Shown here: one piece after another, positions 17,570 through 23,886 of the stretch
Numbering within the stretch: position 1 is the stretch's first letter
How the letters are laid out: the number at the start of each line of letters is the position of its first letter
Assembly: GCA_002360555.1 (NCBI GenBank)
Contig: DEQS01000067.1
Location: forward strand, 5,501 to 58,702
DNA from: Chloracidobacterium sp. UBA3360
Lineage (GTDB): Bacteria > Acidobacteriota > Blastocatellia > Pyrinomonadales > Pyrinomonadaceae
DNA length: 53,202 nucleotides
Direction of reading: 5' to 3'
Made by a program: the position numbers and the translations under genes
Notes under the pieces: model-generated
Database searches by the model: none
What the model saw: the letters and a program-made list of their open reading frames with translations, nothing else
Told to the model about the DNA's origin: nothing

Positions 17570-19216
17570 CTAATTCCCTGCCAAATTAGCAAAAGTCTCG
17601 GTCAGACATTCCCGCACATCCGACGCCGTCATTGCACGTTTTCCGTATTTCCTTTCAGCAATGTCCCCCGCCATTCCGGCAACATAAACCGCCGCCACGA
17701 CCGTCTCAAAAACATCGATCTCAAACTGCACCGCCTGAGCAACAAATCCGGCCAAAATGCCCGCCAGCGTGTCGCCATTACCCGCTTTCCCAAGCCCCGA
17801 GTTCCCCGTCGGATTAACAACCACCCGGCCATCCGGCGAACCGATCAAAACCCGCTCGCCTTTGAGAACGAGGATGACATTATTCGTTACCGCAAAATTT
17901 CGAACAGCAGTAACGCGATCTTTTAACGCATTTTTGTGGTCCGTCCCGAGGAGCCGCATAAACTCGCCTTCGTGCGGTGTGAGGATCAGGTTTGGAGTCC
18001 CGCCTTTAGGCGGCTTTTCCAATAGCGAGACTGTAAACGGCGAAAGCAAATTTAACGCATCGGCATCGACAATCACCGGCTGCCGCCGATGCTCGATGAC
18101 CTTTTCAACAAATTTCTTCGTACTTGCGTCCTGTGATATCCCGCAGCCAATAGCTACCGAGTCTGCTTTCCCTAGCAGATCCGCAAGTTCATCAAAAGCC
18201 GCTACTGAGATCGAACCGCTTTTGGTCTCCGCAACCCCGCGAACCATGACCTCGGGCAAAATCCTCGACGCAACCGAATCTTTCGACGACAGTGGAGTTG
18301 CGACCGTCACTAATCCAACACCGGATCGCATCGCCGCATTACCACACAAAACCACAGCCCCGGAATAATTCTCCGAGCCCGCGATCACTAGCGTATGCCC
18401 GCGTTTATTTTTGTAGTCGCCACTCGAAAATTCGGTCATTTTGAGCCAAATTTCAGCATCCACTATCTCAGTCAAATAAAGCTGCGACGATTGCTCATCA
18501 ATAAGTTCTTGCGGGGAGCCAATGTCGGCGACAATAAGTTGGCCGTTCGAACGCGATGCCGGAGGAAGAACGTTAGCGGGCTTTGGTGAGGTGAATGTCA
18601 CCGTTACGTCAGCATGAATAGATTTGCCTTCGAAAGCCGGTATGTCGGCGTTCAACCCAGATGGCAGATCTATGGATACAAATAGGGGCTTTCCATATAG
18701 TTTCTTCCAGTCATTCAAAATGCCAATCTGCTCGTCGAAAAAGCCGTTCAGTTTGCGATTCAACCCCGTCCCGAATAAAGCATCGACAATCATGTCAACT
18801 ACGTCATAGTCAGAGTTGTCCATCCAGCCACTTACGCCATCGTTTTTTGTTTCAGGTTGAACCTCGGACAGCTTAAGCCTGGGTTCAAAGGATAACTTTG
18901 TCTTTTCTTCTAGCTTTTCGAAATTTACCCGGGCGTCTCCATCTGTCTCAATGACTTTCCCGAAGATCTCAACTGTAACTACTGCTCCCGCGTCTGAAAG
19001 CATCCTCGCTAGAGCCGCGCCGTCACCACCGTTGTTGCCGGGCCCACACAAGATCAAAATTGACTTTCCCTTGACCGAGCCGCCGAGTTTGTCGGTAATG
19101 ACGCGAGCAACGGCATGGGCGGCGTTTTCCATCAGCAGGATCGATGGAATGCCGTACCGCTCGGTCGTTAGACGATCGACGGTACGCATTTGCTCGGCTG
19201 TTAGGACTTTTTGCAT
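17570..19216 (-). CDS. nnr: Bifunctional NAD(P)H-hydrate epimerase/dehydratase
   Basis: 548 residues from the ATG at 19216; an upstream GTG would add 58 residues through a repeat and a terminator, so it is rejected. N-terminal YjeF epimerase domain (MENAAHAVARV, LCGPGNNGGDGAALARML) and C-terminal YjeF/ADP-dependent dehydratase domain (AGSENYSGA, IVDADALNLLS, LTPHEGEF, GNSGLGKAGNGDTLAGILAG). Together they repair NAD(P)H hydrates. Between NLLSPF and LTPHEGEF there are extra residues, EKPPKGGTPN, encoded by an intergenic-type repeat in frame. A candidate structured RNA with a terminator lies upstream. Confidence 0.95.
   Translation of the reverse strand: MQKVLTAEQMRTVDRLTTERYGIPSILLMENAAHAVARVITDKLGGSVKGKSILILCGPGNNGGDGAALARMLSDAGAVVTVEIFGKVIETDGDARVNFEKLEEKTKLSFEPRLKLSEVQPETKNDGVSGWMDNSDYDVVDMIVDALFGTGLNRKLNGFFDEQIGILNDWKKLYGKPLFVSIDLPSGLNADIPAFEGKSIHADVTVTFTSPKPANVLPPASRSNGQLIVADIGSPQELIDEQSSQLYLTEIVDAEIWLKMTEFSSGDYKNKRGHTLVIAGSENYSGAVVLCGNAAMRSGVGLVTVATPLSSKDSVASRILPEVMVRGVAETKSGSISVAAFDELADLLGKADSVAIGCGISQDASTKKFVEKVIEHRRQPVIVDADALNLLSPFTVSLLEKPPKGGTPNLILTPHEGEFMRLLGTDHKNALKDRVTAVRNFAVTNNVILVLKGERVLIGSPDGRVVVNPTGNSGLGKAGNGDTLAGILAGFVAQAVQFEIDVFETVVAAVYVAGMAGDIAERKYGKRAMTASDVRECLTETFANLAGN
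17994..18013. repeat. GGAGTCCCGCCTTTAGGCGG element inside nnr
   Basis: A 20-bp word with dyad CCGCC-TTTA-GGCGG. Its relatives form both arms of the intergenic hairpin at 27253-27311. In the nnr frame it encodes PPKGGTP in a loop of the dehydratase domain. Confidence 0.75.
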
Positions 19217-19243
19217 ACATAGGTAATCTACCACACCAGAAAA

Positions 19244-19313
19244 TCGCCCACGAAAAACACTAAACACGAATCCAAATATTCTAATTTCGTGCCTTTCGTG
19301 TGTTTCGCGGGCA
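19244..19313. repeat. Short-word inverted repeat (CACGAAAGGCACGAAA family)
   Basis: The left arm (19244-19270) has CCCACGAAAAACAC and AACACGAA words; the right arm (19286-19313) is TTCGTGCCTTTCGTGTGTTT plus CGCGGGCAA. Two further members are at 37001-37063 and 43669-43722. It lies just upstream of nnr. Confidence 0.85.
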
Positions 19314-19320
19314 AAGAAAA

Positions 19321-19347
19321 AACCGCATTGCTCGCAACAATGCGGTT
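19321..19347 (-). terminator. Strong intrinsic terminator upstream of nnr
   Basis: Perfect 10-bp stem AACCGCATTG (19321-19330) and CAATGCGGTT (19338-19347) with a 7-base loop. On the minus strand it runs into TTTTTTCTTT. It ends whatever is transcribed from 19.35-20.1 kb, or attenuates nnr 105 bases further on. Confidence 0.9.
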
Positions 19348-19459
19348 CTAGTCGATTGGAGATCATGAACAGACCTTCGGCGGTCTTCACCGTGGATAAA
19401 TGTATGCCACTGTGCTCTTACACGCTTTACTTCCGTTCACTTAATAGAAAGGTCTATTC
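19348..19459 (-). ncRNA. Candidate structured RNA ending at the 19321-19347 terminator
   Basis: Read on the minus strand, GAAUAGACCUUUC (19459-19447) pairs with GAAGGUCUGUUC (19378-19367): 12 pairs counting one U-G wobble, with one bulged U. The wobble works only in the minus-strand RNA, the same strand on which the terminator is oriented. Enclosed are two hairpins, GUG-UAAGAG-CAC (19423-19412) and GUGG-11-CCAC (19410-19392). A competing hairpin AGACC/GGUCU reuses one arm. It does not match RNase P, SRP RNA or tmRNA motifs that I know. It could be a 6S-like RNA, an nnr leader, or the 3' UTR of the upstream gene. Confidence 0.4.
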
Positions 19460-19495
19460 GCTACGCCGTTCCACAAAAACGTTGATGTAGAGATG

Positions 19496-20134
19496 CTATT
19501 TAAGGTTTGCGGGGTGATTTTTTGCCGGGGCTTTGGGTTTAACTTTTGATTCCACCGCTCGCGAGACCATCGTGATGATCCCGACTCTGCCGGGATATAC
19601 GGGAATGATCGGCAGAGCAGAGTTGGGGATCTCGTTGAGAATATCAGACACGCAAAAGGCTCGCGGGGTCAACGCATAGACCTGATACCACTTTTTTGTG
19701 ATCGGAACAGTCGGCACCGGTTTGGGATTCGCAGACATCTCTGCCCGAAAATCTTTCACCAGATCCTGGCCCGCCGGTTTCCAATTGCCGCCGCACAAAT
19801 TTTCAAGCGTTTTGGTTCCCTCATTATCAGGCGTTGCAAAGATCATCCGCAATTTGTCGTCGCTCGAAAAGGTCAGCATTATACTCTTGTGACCCTTTGC
19901 ATTTTCCCATTCGCCGACCTCAAAATTTCGCTTAGCCGTATCTGCCGACAGCAGCGGCTGGATATCGTACACATGCAGAGTCGAATCCCGGTAGATGCGG
20001 GGCCGGCCGTAAATAGCTATCGCCTGCTCAGGTGTCGCTTCATCGAGGATGAGTTCGTTCCACCGTTCGGCGGCCTGGCCGTTGACGGCTATGCAAACTA
20101 AAAATATTGCGGCAAAAATGCCGAAAATTCTCAT
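19496..20134 (-). CDS. Secreted protein of unknown function
   Basis: 212 residues from the ATG at 20134; earlier in-frame starts run through the tRNA-Arg gene and are rejected. Residues 1-20 are a signal peptide (MRIFGIFAAIFLVCIAVNGQA). The mature part has ATPEQAIAIYGRPR, a SmpA/BamE-like or metallo-cofactor-free alpha-beta pattern I cannot name, then FSSDDKLRMIFATPDNEG and a lysine/proline-rich tail. The YGRPR motif (protein tyrosine-like GxP loop preceding strands) recalls small outer-membrane assembly proteins, but this is a weak resemblance. Periplasmic location is likely. It directly follows the tRNA gene on the same strand. Confidence 0.7.
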   Translation of the reverse strand: MRIFGIFAAIFLVCIAVNGQAAERWNELILDEATPEQAIAIYGRPRIYRDSTLHVYDIQPLLSADTAKRNFEVGEWENAKGHKSIMLTFSSDDKLRMIFATPDNEGTKTLENLCGGNWKPAGQDLVKDFRAEMSANPKPVPTVPITKKWYQVYALTPRAFCVSDILNEIPNSALPIIPVYPGRVGIITMVSRAVESKVKPKAPAKNHPANLK

Positions 20135-20153
20135 ATTGACGAGGGAAAAGAAA

Positions 20154-20230
20154 TGGTGATCCCGGGTGGATTCTAACCACCGACCTTCCACTTAGGAGGC
20201 GGACGCTCTATACAGCTGAGCTACGGGACC
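20154..20230 (-). tRNA. tRNA-Arg (anticodon CCT), CCA encoded
   Basis: Cloverleaf on the minus strand: acceptor GGTCCCG/CGGGATC (one G-T), D stem GCTC/GAGC, anticodon stem TCCGC/GTGGA with loop CTCCTAA (anticodon CCT, reads AGG), variable loop AGGTC, T stem GGTGG/CCACC, discriminator A, encoded CCA. The D loop is AGCTGTATA, giving T where G19 is expected, and the T loop is TTAGAAT, giving A where C56 is expected. The near-universal G19-C56 tertiary pair is thus replaced by a U19-A56 pair, suggesting compensation rather than decay. Confidence 0.95.
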
Positions 20231-20243
20231 GAGATAAATGCAA

Positions 20244-20310
20244 AATGGAAAGTGGAAAATGAAAACCCACGTATCAGACATTTTCCATTTTCAATTTTCC
20301 GTTTTCCATT
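20244..20310. repeat. Short-word inverted repeat (AATGGAAAATGGAAA family)
   Basis: The left arm (20244-20265) is AATGGAAAGTGGAAAATG plus AAAA; the right arm (20281-20310) has TTTTCCATTTTCAATTTTCC then GTTTTCCATT. It separates apt from the tRNA gene. Confidence 0.8.
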
Positions 20311-20311
20311 A

Positions 20312-20833
20312 TTAAGAATCGTAATGAACTAGCGACCTGACGTCATATCCGTCAAACTTGCTGCGGCCGCCGAGGAAATCGAGTTCGACGACGAATAGCA
20401 ATCCGGCGACGGTTCCGCCAACGCTTTCGACTAGGTCAATGACCGCACGTGCGGTACCGCCGGTCGCCAGCAGATCGTCAACGATCAGGACACGATGGCC
20501 GTCACCGACGGCGTCTTTGTGCATTTCGAGCGTGTCGGTCCCGTATTCGAGTTCGTACGAGACCGAGACCGTCTCTGACGGCAATTTTTTTGGTTTACGA
20601 ACCGGGATAAACCCGGCACCGATCTGATACGCGAGCGGTGTCGCAAAGATAAAGCCTCGCGACTCGACGCCGATAACCGTGTCGATATGTCCGGGCGGGA
20701 TCTCGCCGACGAGTGCGTCGATCGTATTTTTCAAACCCCTCGGGTCGATCAACAGCGTCGTGATGTCGTAAAAATTAATGCCCGGTTTTGGAAAATCCGG
20801 CACTTCGCGAATAAGGTTTCTTAGGTGTTCCAT
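20312..20833 (-). CDS. apt: Adenine phosphoribosyltransferase
   Basis: 173 residues, usual length. Converts adenine and PRPP to AMP. The PRPP-binding motif VLIVDDLLATGGTA is intact, as are IGVESRGFIFATPLAY and the flexible-loop RKPKKLPSET region. The N-terminal IREVPDFPKPGINFYDIT matches the family. It starts two bases after acyP, so the two are an operon. Together with deoA and the BMP transporter it adds to nucleoside/base salvage in this window. Confidence 0.97.
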   Translation of the reverse strand: MEHLRNLIREVPDFPKPGINFYDITTLLIDPRGLKNTIDALVGEIPPGHIDTVIGVESRGFIFATPLAYQIGAGFIPVRKPKKLPSETVSVSYELEYGTDTLEMHKDAVGDGHRVLIVDDLLATGGTARAVIDLVESVGGTVAGLLFVVELDFLGGRSKFDGYDVRSLVHYDS

Positions 20834-20835
20834 TT

Positions 20836-21108
20836 TTATCTCTCGATCCTAAATTGCGGAAATAACCCGCTTGGCTCTACTACAAATTCCTCGATATTGC
20901 TGACCCGCGAATGGGTCGGCCCGGCGGCAATGTCTAGCCTGAAATTATTAACGGCCTTTTCAACGCCCTCGGCGAGCACCTCGACACGGCCGTCTGCCAA
21001 GTTGGTCACATAACCGCGAACCTGATGGCGTGCGGCGGAGCGTTGGGCAAAATAGCGAAATCCGACGCCCTGCACCTCACCGCTGATGACAAATTTTCTC
21101 GCGATCAT
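20836..21108 (-). CDS. acyP: Acylphosphatase
   Basis: 90 residues, usual length. Hydrolyses acyl phosphates. The first signature GEVQGVGFRYFAQRSA holds the catalytic Arg; the second, GYVTNLADGRVEV, holds the catalytic Asn. The C-terminal extension FPQFRIER is short. It is the first gene of a two-gene unit with apt, with no terminator between. Confidence 0.95.
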   Translation of the reverse strand: MIARKFVISGEVQGVGFRYFAQRSAARHQVRGYVTNLADGRVEVLAEGVEKAVNNFRLDIAAGPTHSRVSNIEEFVVEPSGLFPQFRIER

Positions 21109-21223
21109 TAAAACTCGTGTCCGACAGCCAAAAACATTTTGGCAAGTTTAGCCAGTAATGCGCAAATCGGATAACCACGGTATTTGATTTACAAAATCTG
21201 TCTTTAGTGCCAAAATTGGGTTT

Positions 21224-22087
21224 ATGAACCGGCTAATACCAACTCTCATCATTGTGCTCGCGGCGGCCTATGCCTCGCTCGGGCAGCAGCGGCCGCTGCT
21301 TACGGACGATGTGGATATCACTCCTGCCGGTTCGGTAGAGATTTCGGCGGGCGTCGATTTTTTTCAAAACGCAAAATTTCCGCTCTCAGGCCTGACCGGT
21401 GATCTGACCCGCGTCGGCGATATCCGTCTCAAGACCGGCTTTGCATCAAATGTTGAGCTGCAGATCGAGGGCACGCTGCAAAATTTTCTTGCCATTAATT
21501 CGGCCGGGGTTTCGGCGATCCCGCTAAACATCAACGGAAATTCGACCAACGACATCGACGATTTCACGATCTCTGCAAAGGTCAAGGTTCGTAACGAAAC
21601 CAAGCGGCTGCCTGCTCTCGGTCTAAAATTTGGCTACGTAATGCCAAATACAGACCAATCGAGGGGCATCGGGACAAATCAGATAAATATCTTTTCTAAG
21701 ATATTGATGCAAAAGACGTTTGGCAGCCTCAGAAATAAAACGCCTAAATTCAAATTGATGGGCAATATCGGCCTGCTGATGATGACGGCACCGCTCGCAA
21801 ACTTTACGCAAAACGACCTATTCACATACGGATTAGCCGGTATTTACCGTGCCACCGATAGCATCAATATCGTCAGCGAGGTCAACGGCCGGGTAAATAC
21901 CCGCAAAGGCAGCGCACCGCTCGGAACCGAAAGCATGGGACAATTTCGTATCGGAGCCCAGATCAAGGCCTCGGGGTTGCGGTTCGACACGGCAGCGGCA
22001 TTTGGCCTTACAAAATTTAGCCCTCGTACCGGCATCACATTTGGCGTGACGTATGTCAGCCCGTCGATCTTTACACCCGCAAAATAA
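21224..22087 (+). CDS. Outer-membrane beta-barrel-like secreted protein
   Basis: 287 residues. A signal peptide spans about 1-20 (LIIVLAAAYASLG-Q). The mature sequence is a series of alternating amphipathic strands (EISAGVDFFQNAKF, IRLKTGFASNVELQIEG, FTISAKVKVRNE, LGLKFGYVMPN, FRIGAQIKASGLRFDTAAAFGL, GITFGVTYVSP), the pattern of an outer-membrane barrel of the MetA-pathway-of-phenol-degradation/transporter type. No plug or ligand site is evident. It ends on the base before the stop of the converging thiD gene. Confidence 0.7.
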   Translation: MNRLIPTLIIVLAAAYASLGQQRPLLTDDVDITPAGSVEISAGVDFFQNAKFPLSGLTGDLTRVGDIRLKTGFASNVELQIEGTLQNFLAINSAGVSAIPLNINGNSTNDIDDFTISAKVKVRNETKRLPALGLKFGYVMPNTDQSRGIGTNQINIFSKILMQKTFGSLRNKTPKFKLMGNIGLLMMTAPLANFTQNDLFTYGLAGIYRATDSINIVSEVNGRVNTRKGSAPLGTESMGQFRIGAQIKASGLRFDTAAAFGLTKFSPRTGITFGVTYVSPSIFTPAK

Positions 22088-22924
22088 TTAGATATTTATC
22101 GGTGAATTTCCGTGGCCGATCATCGGTGCCGTGCGGATCGCTTCGTAGACGAAAGCCTTTGCGATCGAAACGGCTTCGCTCAAATCCCTACCCAAAGCCA
22201 GATTCGCGGCGATCGCCGCCGCCAAAGTGCAACCCGTACCATGGGTCGCCGTCGTCTCGATAAACTCCGCCTCAAAAATCGTCAGTTTTTCTCCAATATA
22301 TAGGAAGTCTTTCGCGGTTCGCGGTGTATCCTTACTCCCTTTCTCCTCTACTCCTCCACTCCCGTTCTCAAATGTATGTCCGCCCTTCATGAGAACCGCC
22401 GCAGCACCGCGTTCACGGATCAACATTGCGGCATGACCGATGCTTTCGGGGCTTTGGATAGAGCACCGGGCGATCCGTTCAGCCTCTTGTAGGTTTGGAG
22501 TTACCACCGTCGCAAACGGAAATAGTCTTTCTATCAACGCCGTTAGAGCCGCATCATCGATCAAGTCATAGCCCGACGTCGAACGTACGACCGGATCTAC
22601 AACGACATTTGTTAACTTTCGCTCCGCGATAATTTCTGCGACCGTCTCGATGATCTCGCGGGTCGGCAGCATCCCGGTCTTAACGGCCGCGACATCGTAA
22701 TCATCAAGCACAGCCTCAACCTGTTTCCTGACCGAATCCGCGGTCTGATGCTCTGCACCAAAAACGCCCACCGTGTTTTGAAAAGTCACCGACGAGATCG
22801 CCGCCGCCGCGAAACATCCAAATCTCGAAAATGTCTTGATATCCGCGACAATGCCCGCCCCGCCGGACGGGTCGAGTCCTGCGATCGTCAGACAGATCGG
22901 TTGTTTTGATGAGCTATTTTTCAT
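22088..22924 (-). CDS. thiD: Hydroxymethylpyrimidine/phosphomethylpyrimidine kinase
   Basis: 278 residues from the ATG at 22924, which gives the family N-terminus (CLTIAGLDPSGGAGIVADIK). Phosphorylates HMP to HMP-PP for thiamine synthesis. GGAGI, VVDPVVRSTSGYDLI and THGTGCTLAAAIAANLA (anion hole and catalytic Cys) are intact. Between KGGH and the THGTGCT core there are extra residues (NGSGGVEEKGSKDTPRTAKD) encoded by simple GGAG and GCGAA words, about 15 residues more than typical. It overlaps the 3' end of thiE by 11 bases. Confidence 0.95.
   Translation of the reverse strand: MKNSSSKQPICLTIAGLDPSGGAGIVADIKTFSRFGCFAAAAISSVTFQNTVGVFGAEHQTADSVRKQVEAVLDDYDVAAVKTGMLPTREIIETVAEIIAERKLTNVVVDPVVRSTSGYDLIDDAALTALIERLFPFATVVTPNLQEAERIARCSIQSPESIGHAAMLIRERGAAAVLMKGGHTFENGSGGVEEKGSKDTPRTAKDFLYIGEKLTIFEAEFIETTATHGTGCTLAAAIAANLALGRDLSEAVSIAKAFVYEAIRTAPMIGHGNSPINI
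22309..22363. repeat. Simple-word stretch inside thiD
   Basis: Read on the minus strand, GGAG/GGAGTAG/GAGAAAGGGAG words (22331-22363) are followed by CCGCGAACCGCGAAAG (22309-22324). It encodes the extra loop of ThiD and resembles the short-word composition of the intergenic repeats. Relation to a specific intergenic family in this window is not shown. Confidence 0.4.
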
Positions 22925-23552
22925 TTCGCAGTTCCGTAGCGATCGCCCGCAGCTTGTCAGCATCATTCAGATATCTGATCGCCGCAAATCCTTTCGCCCC
23001 GGCGTAAATGACGGAACGATAATTTCCCTTATCAACGCCGCCAAGAGCGATCACAGGGAACGGTTTTAGTTTGTCACAAACATTGCTCAGTTCGGCAAGT
23101 CCGCTAGCCGAACCTTTCCCAGGCGTTGTGAACACAGGGCCGAAAACAATAAAATCGGCTCCGCCCGCAAAGGCCGCATCCGCTTCGACTGCATTATGGT
23201 TCGAAACGCCGATAATAAATCCGCTGCCAAATTTCTTTCGGATCACCTCCGCCGACAGTGATTTCGATGTCAGATGCACGCCGTCCGCTCCGGAGGCGAT
23301 GGCAATGTCGGCACGGTCGTTGACCAGCACGCGTGTAGCTGAGCCTTTGGTTATCTCAACTACTTTGGCTGTGAGTTCGAACAACAGTTTTGCGGTCAAG
23401 TGCTTTTCGCGGATCTGGACAAGCGGTATTTTTTCCTCGACAGCAACACGGACGATATCGAGTATCTGACGACTCGCGTCGTCAAAGTTCACGGGCGTTG
23501 CTTCGCCTTTTGTAATGAGATAAATAATGGGTGAGTTAAGATCGAGGCTCAC
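22914..23552 (-). CDS. thiE: Thiamine-phosphate synthase
   Basis: 212 residues with a GTG start overlapping the upstream stop (GTGA). Joins HMP-PP and thiazole phosphate to make thiamine phosphate. TIM barrel: YLITKG, VQIREKHL (HMP-PP loop), VLVNDRADIAIASGADGVHL, FGPVFTTPGKG and IALGGVDKGNYRSVIYAGAKGFAAI are all family motifs. It is followed by thiD with an 11-base overlap. No thiamine riboswitch is seen in the 40-bp spacer upstream of the preceding gene. Confidence 0.95.
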   Translation of the reverse strand: MSLDLNSPIIYLITKGEATPVNFDDASRQILDIVRVAVEEKIPLVQIREKHLTAKLLFELTAKVVEITKGSATRVLVNDRADIAIASGADGVHLTSKSLSAEVIRKKFGSGFIIGVSNHNAVEADAAFAGGADFIVFGPVFTTPGKGSASGLAELSNVCDKLKPFPVIALGGVDKGNYRSVIYAGAKGFAAIRYLNDADKLRAIATELRNEK

Positions 23553-23845
23553 TTTTCGCCTTGCGTCGGGTTGCCTTGCAGCATCTTGACGGCTTGCTCA
23601 AAATGCATGACCTCCCAAAAAGCGATTAGCAGATTCATCACCCCGAGGCCGGTCACCGCTCCTCGAAACCACGTTGACGCCACCGCTTTTTGGATGACAG
23701 GAGCCCCGGCTTTGTCCGTCAGGAAAACTAGCAGATAATTCTCACCCCACGGCCCGAACAGCATGTCCCATGGCGAAAATATCAAATACGCGCCGAGCAG
23801 GACGCACAAGATCACAAAGAAAATGACGGTCAGTTTTTCAACCAT
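23549..23845 (-). CDS. Small membrane protein upstream of thiE
   Basis: 98 residues, unrecognised. Two clear membrane helices at about 5-27 (LTVIFFVILCVLLGAYLIF) and 61-83 (GAVTGLGVMNLLIAFWEVMHF), with a short loop containing WDMLFGPWGENYLL. Its stop overlaps the thiE start by four bases, so it is co-translated with the thiamine genes. A role in thiamine transport cannot be claimed; no known transporter family fits. Confidence 0.65.
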   Translation of the reverse strand: MVEKLTVIFFVILCVLLGAYLIFSPWDMLFGPWGENYLLVFLTDKAGAPVIQKAVASTWFRGAVTGLGVMNLLIAFWEVMHFEQAVKMLQGNPTQGEK

Positions 23846-23886
23846 ACCGTCAAAGTATAACGCTTTTAGTTTTTAGCCGACAAACG

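Noticed and set aside
19217..19390. N-terminal extension of nnr from an upstream GTG
   Set aside because: It reads through the repeat and the terminator stem; the ATG at 19216 gives the family N-terminus.
19348..19495. RNase P, SRP RNA or tmRNA
   Set aside because: The conserved cores of these RNAs (for example GAGGAAAGTCC of RNase P or the GGAAGCAGC region of SRP RNA) are absent.
23846..23886. Thiamine (TPP) riboswitch upstream of the thiE-thiD unit
   Set aside because: The spacer is only 41 bases and lacks the CUGAGA and related core motifs.
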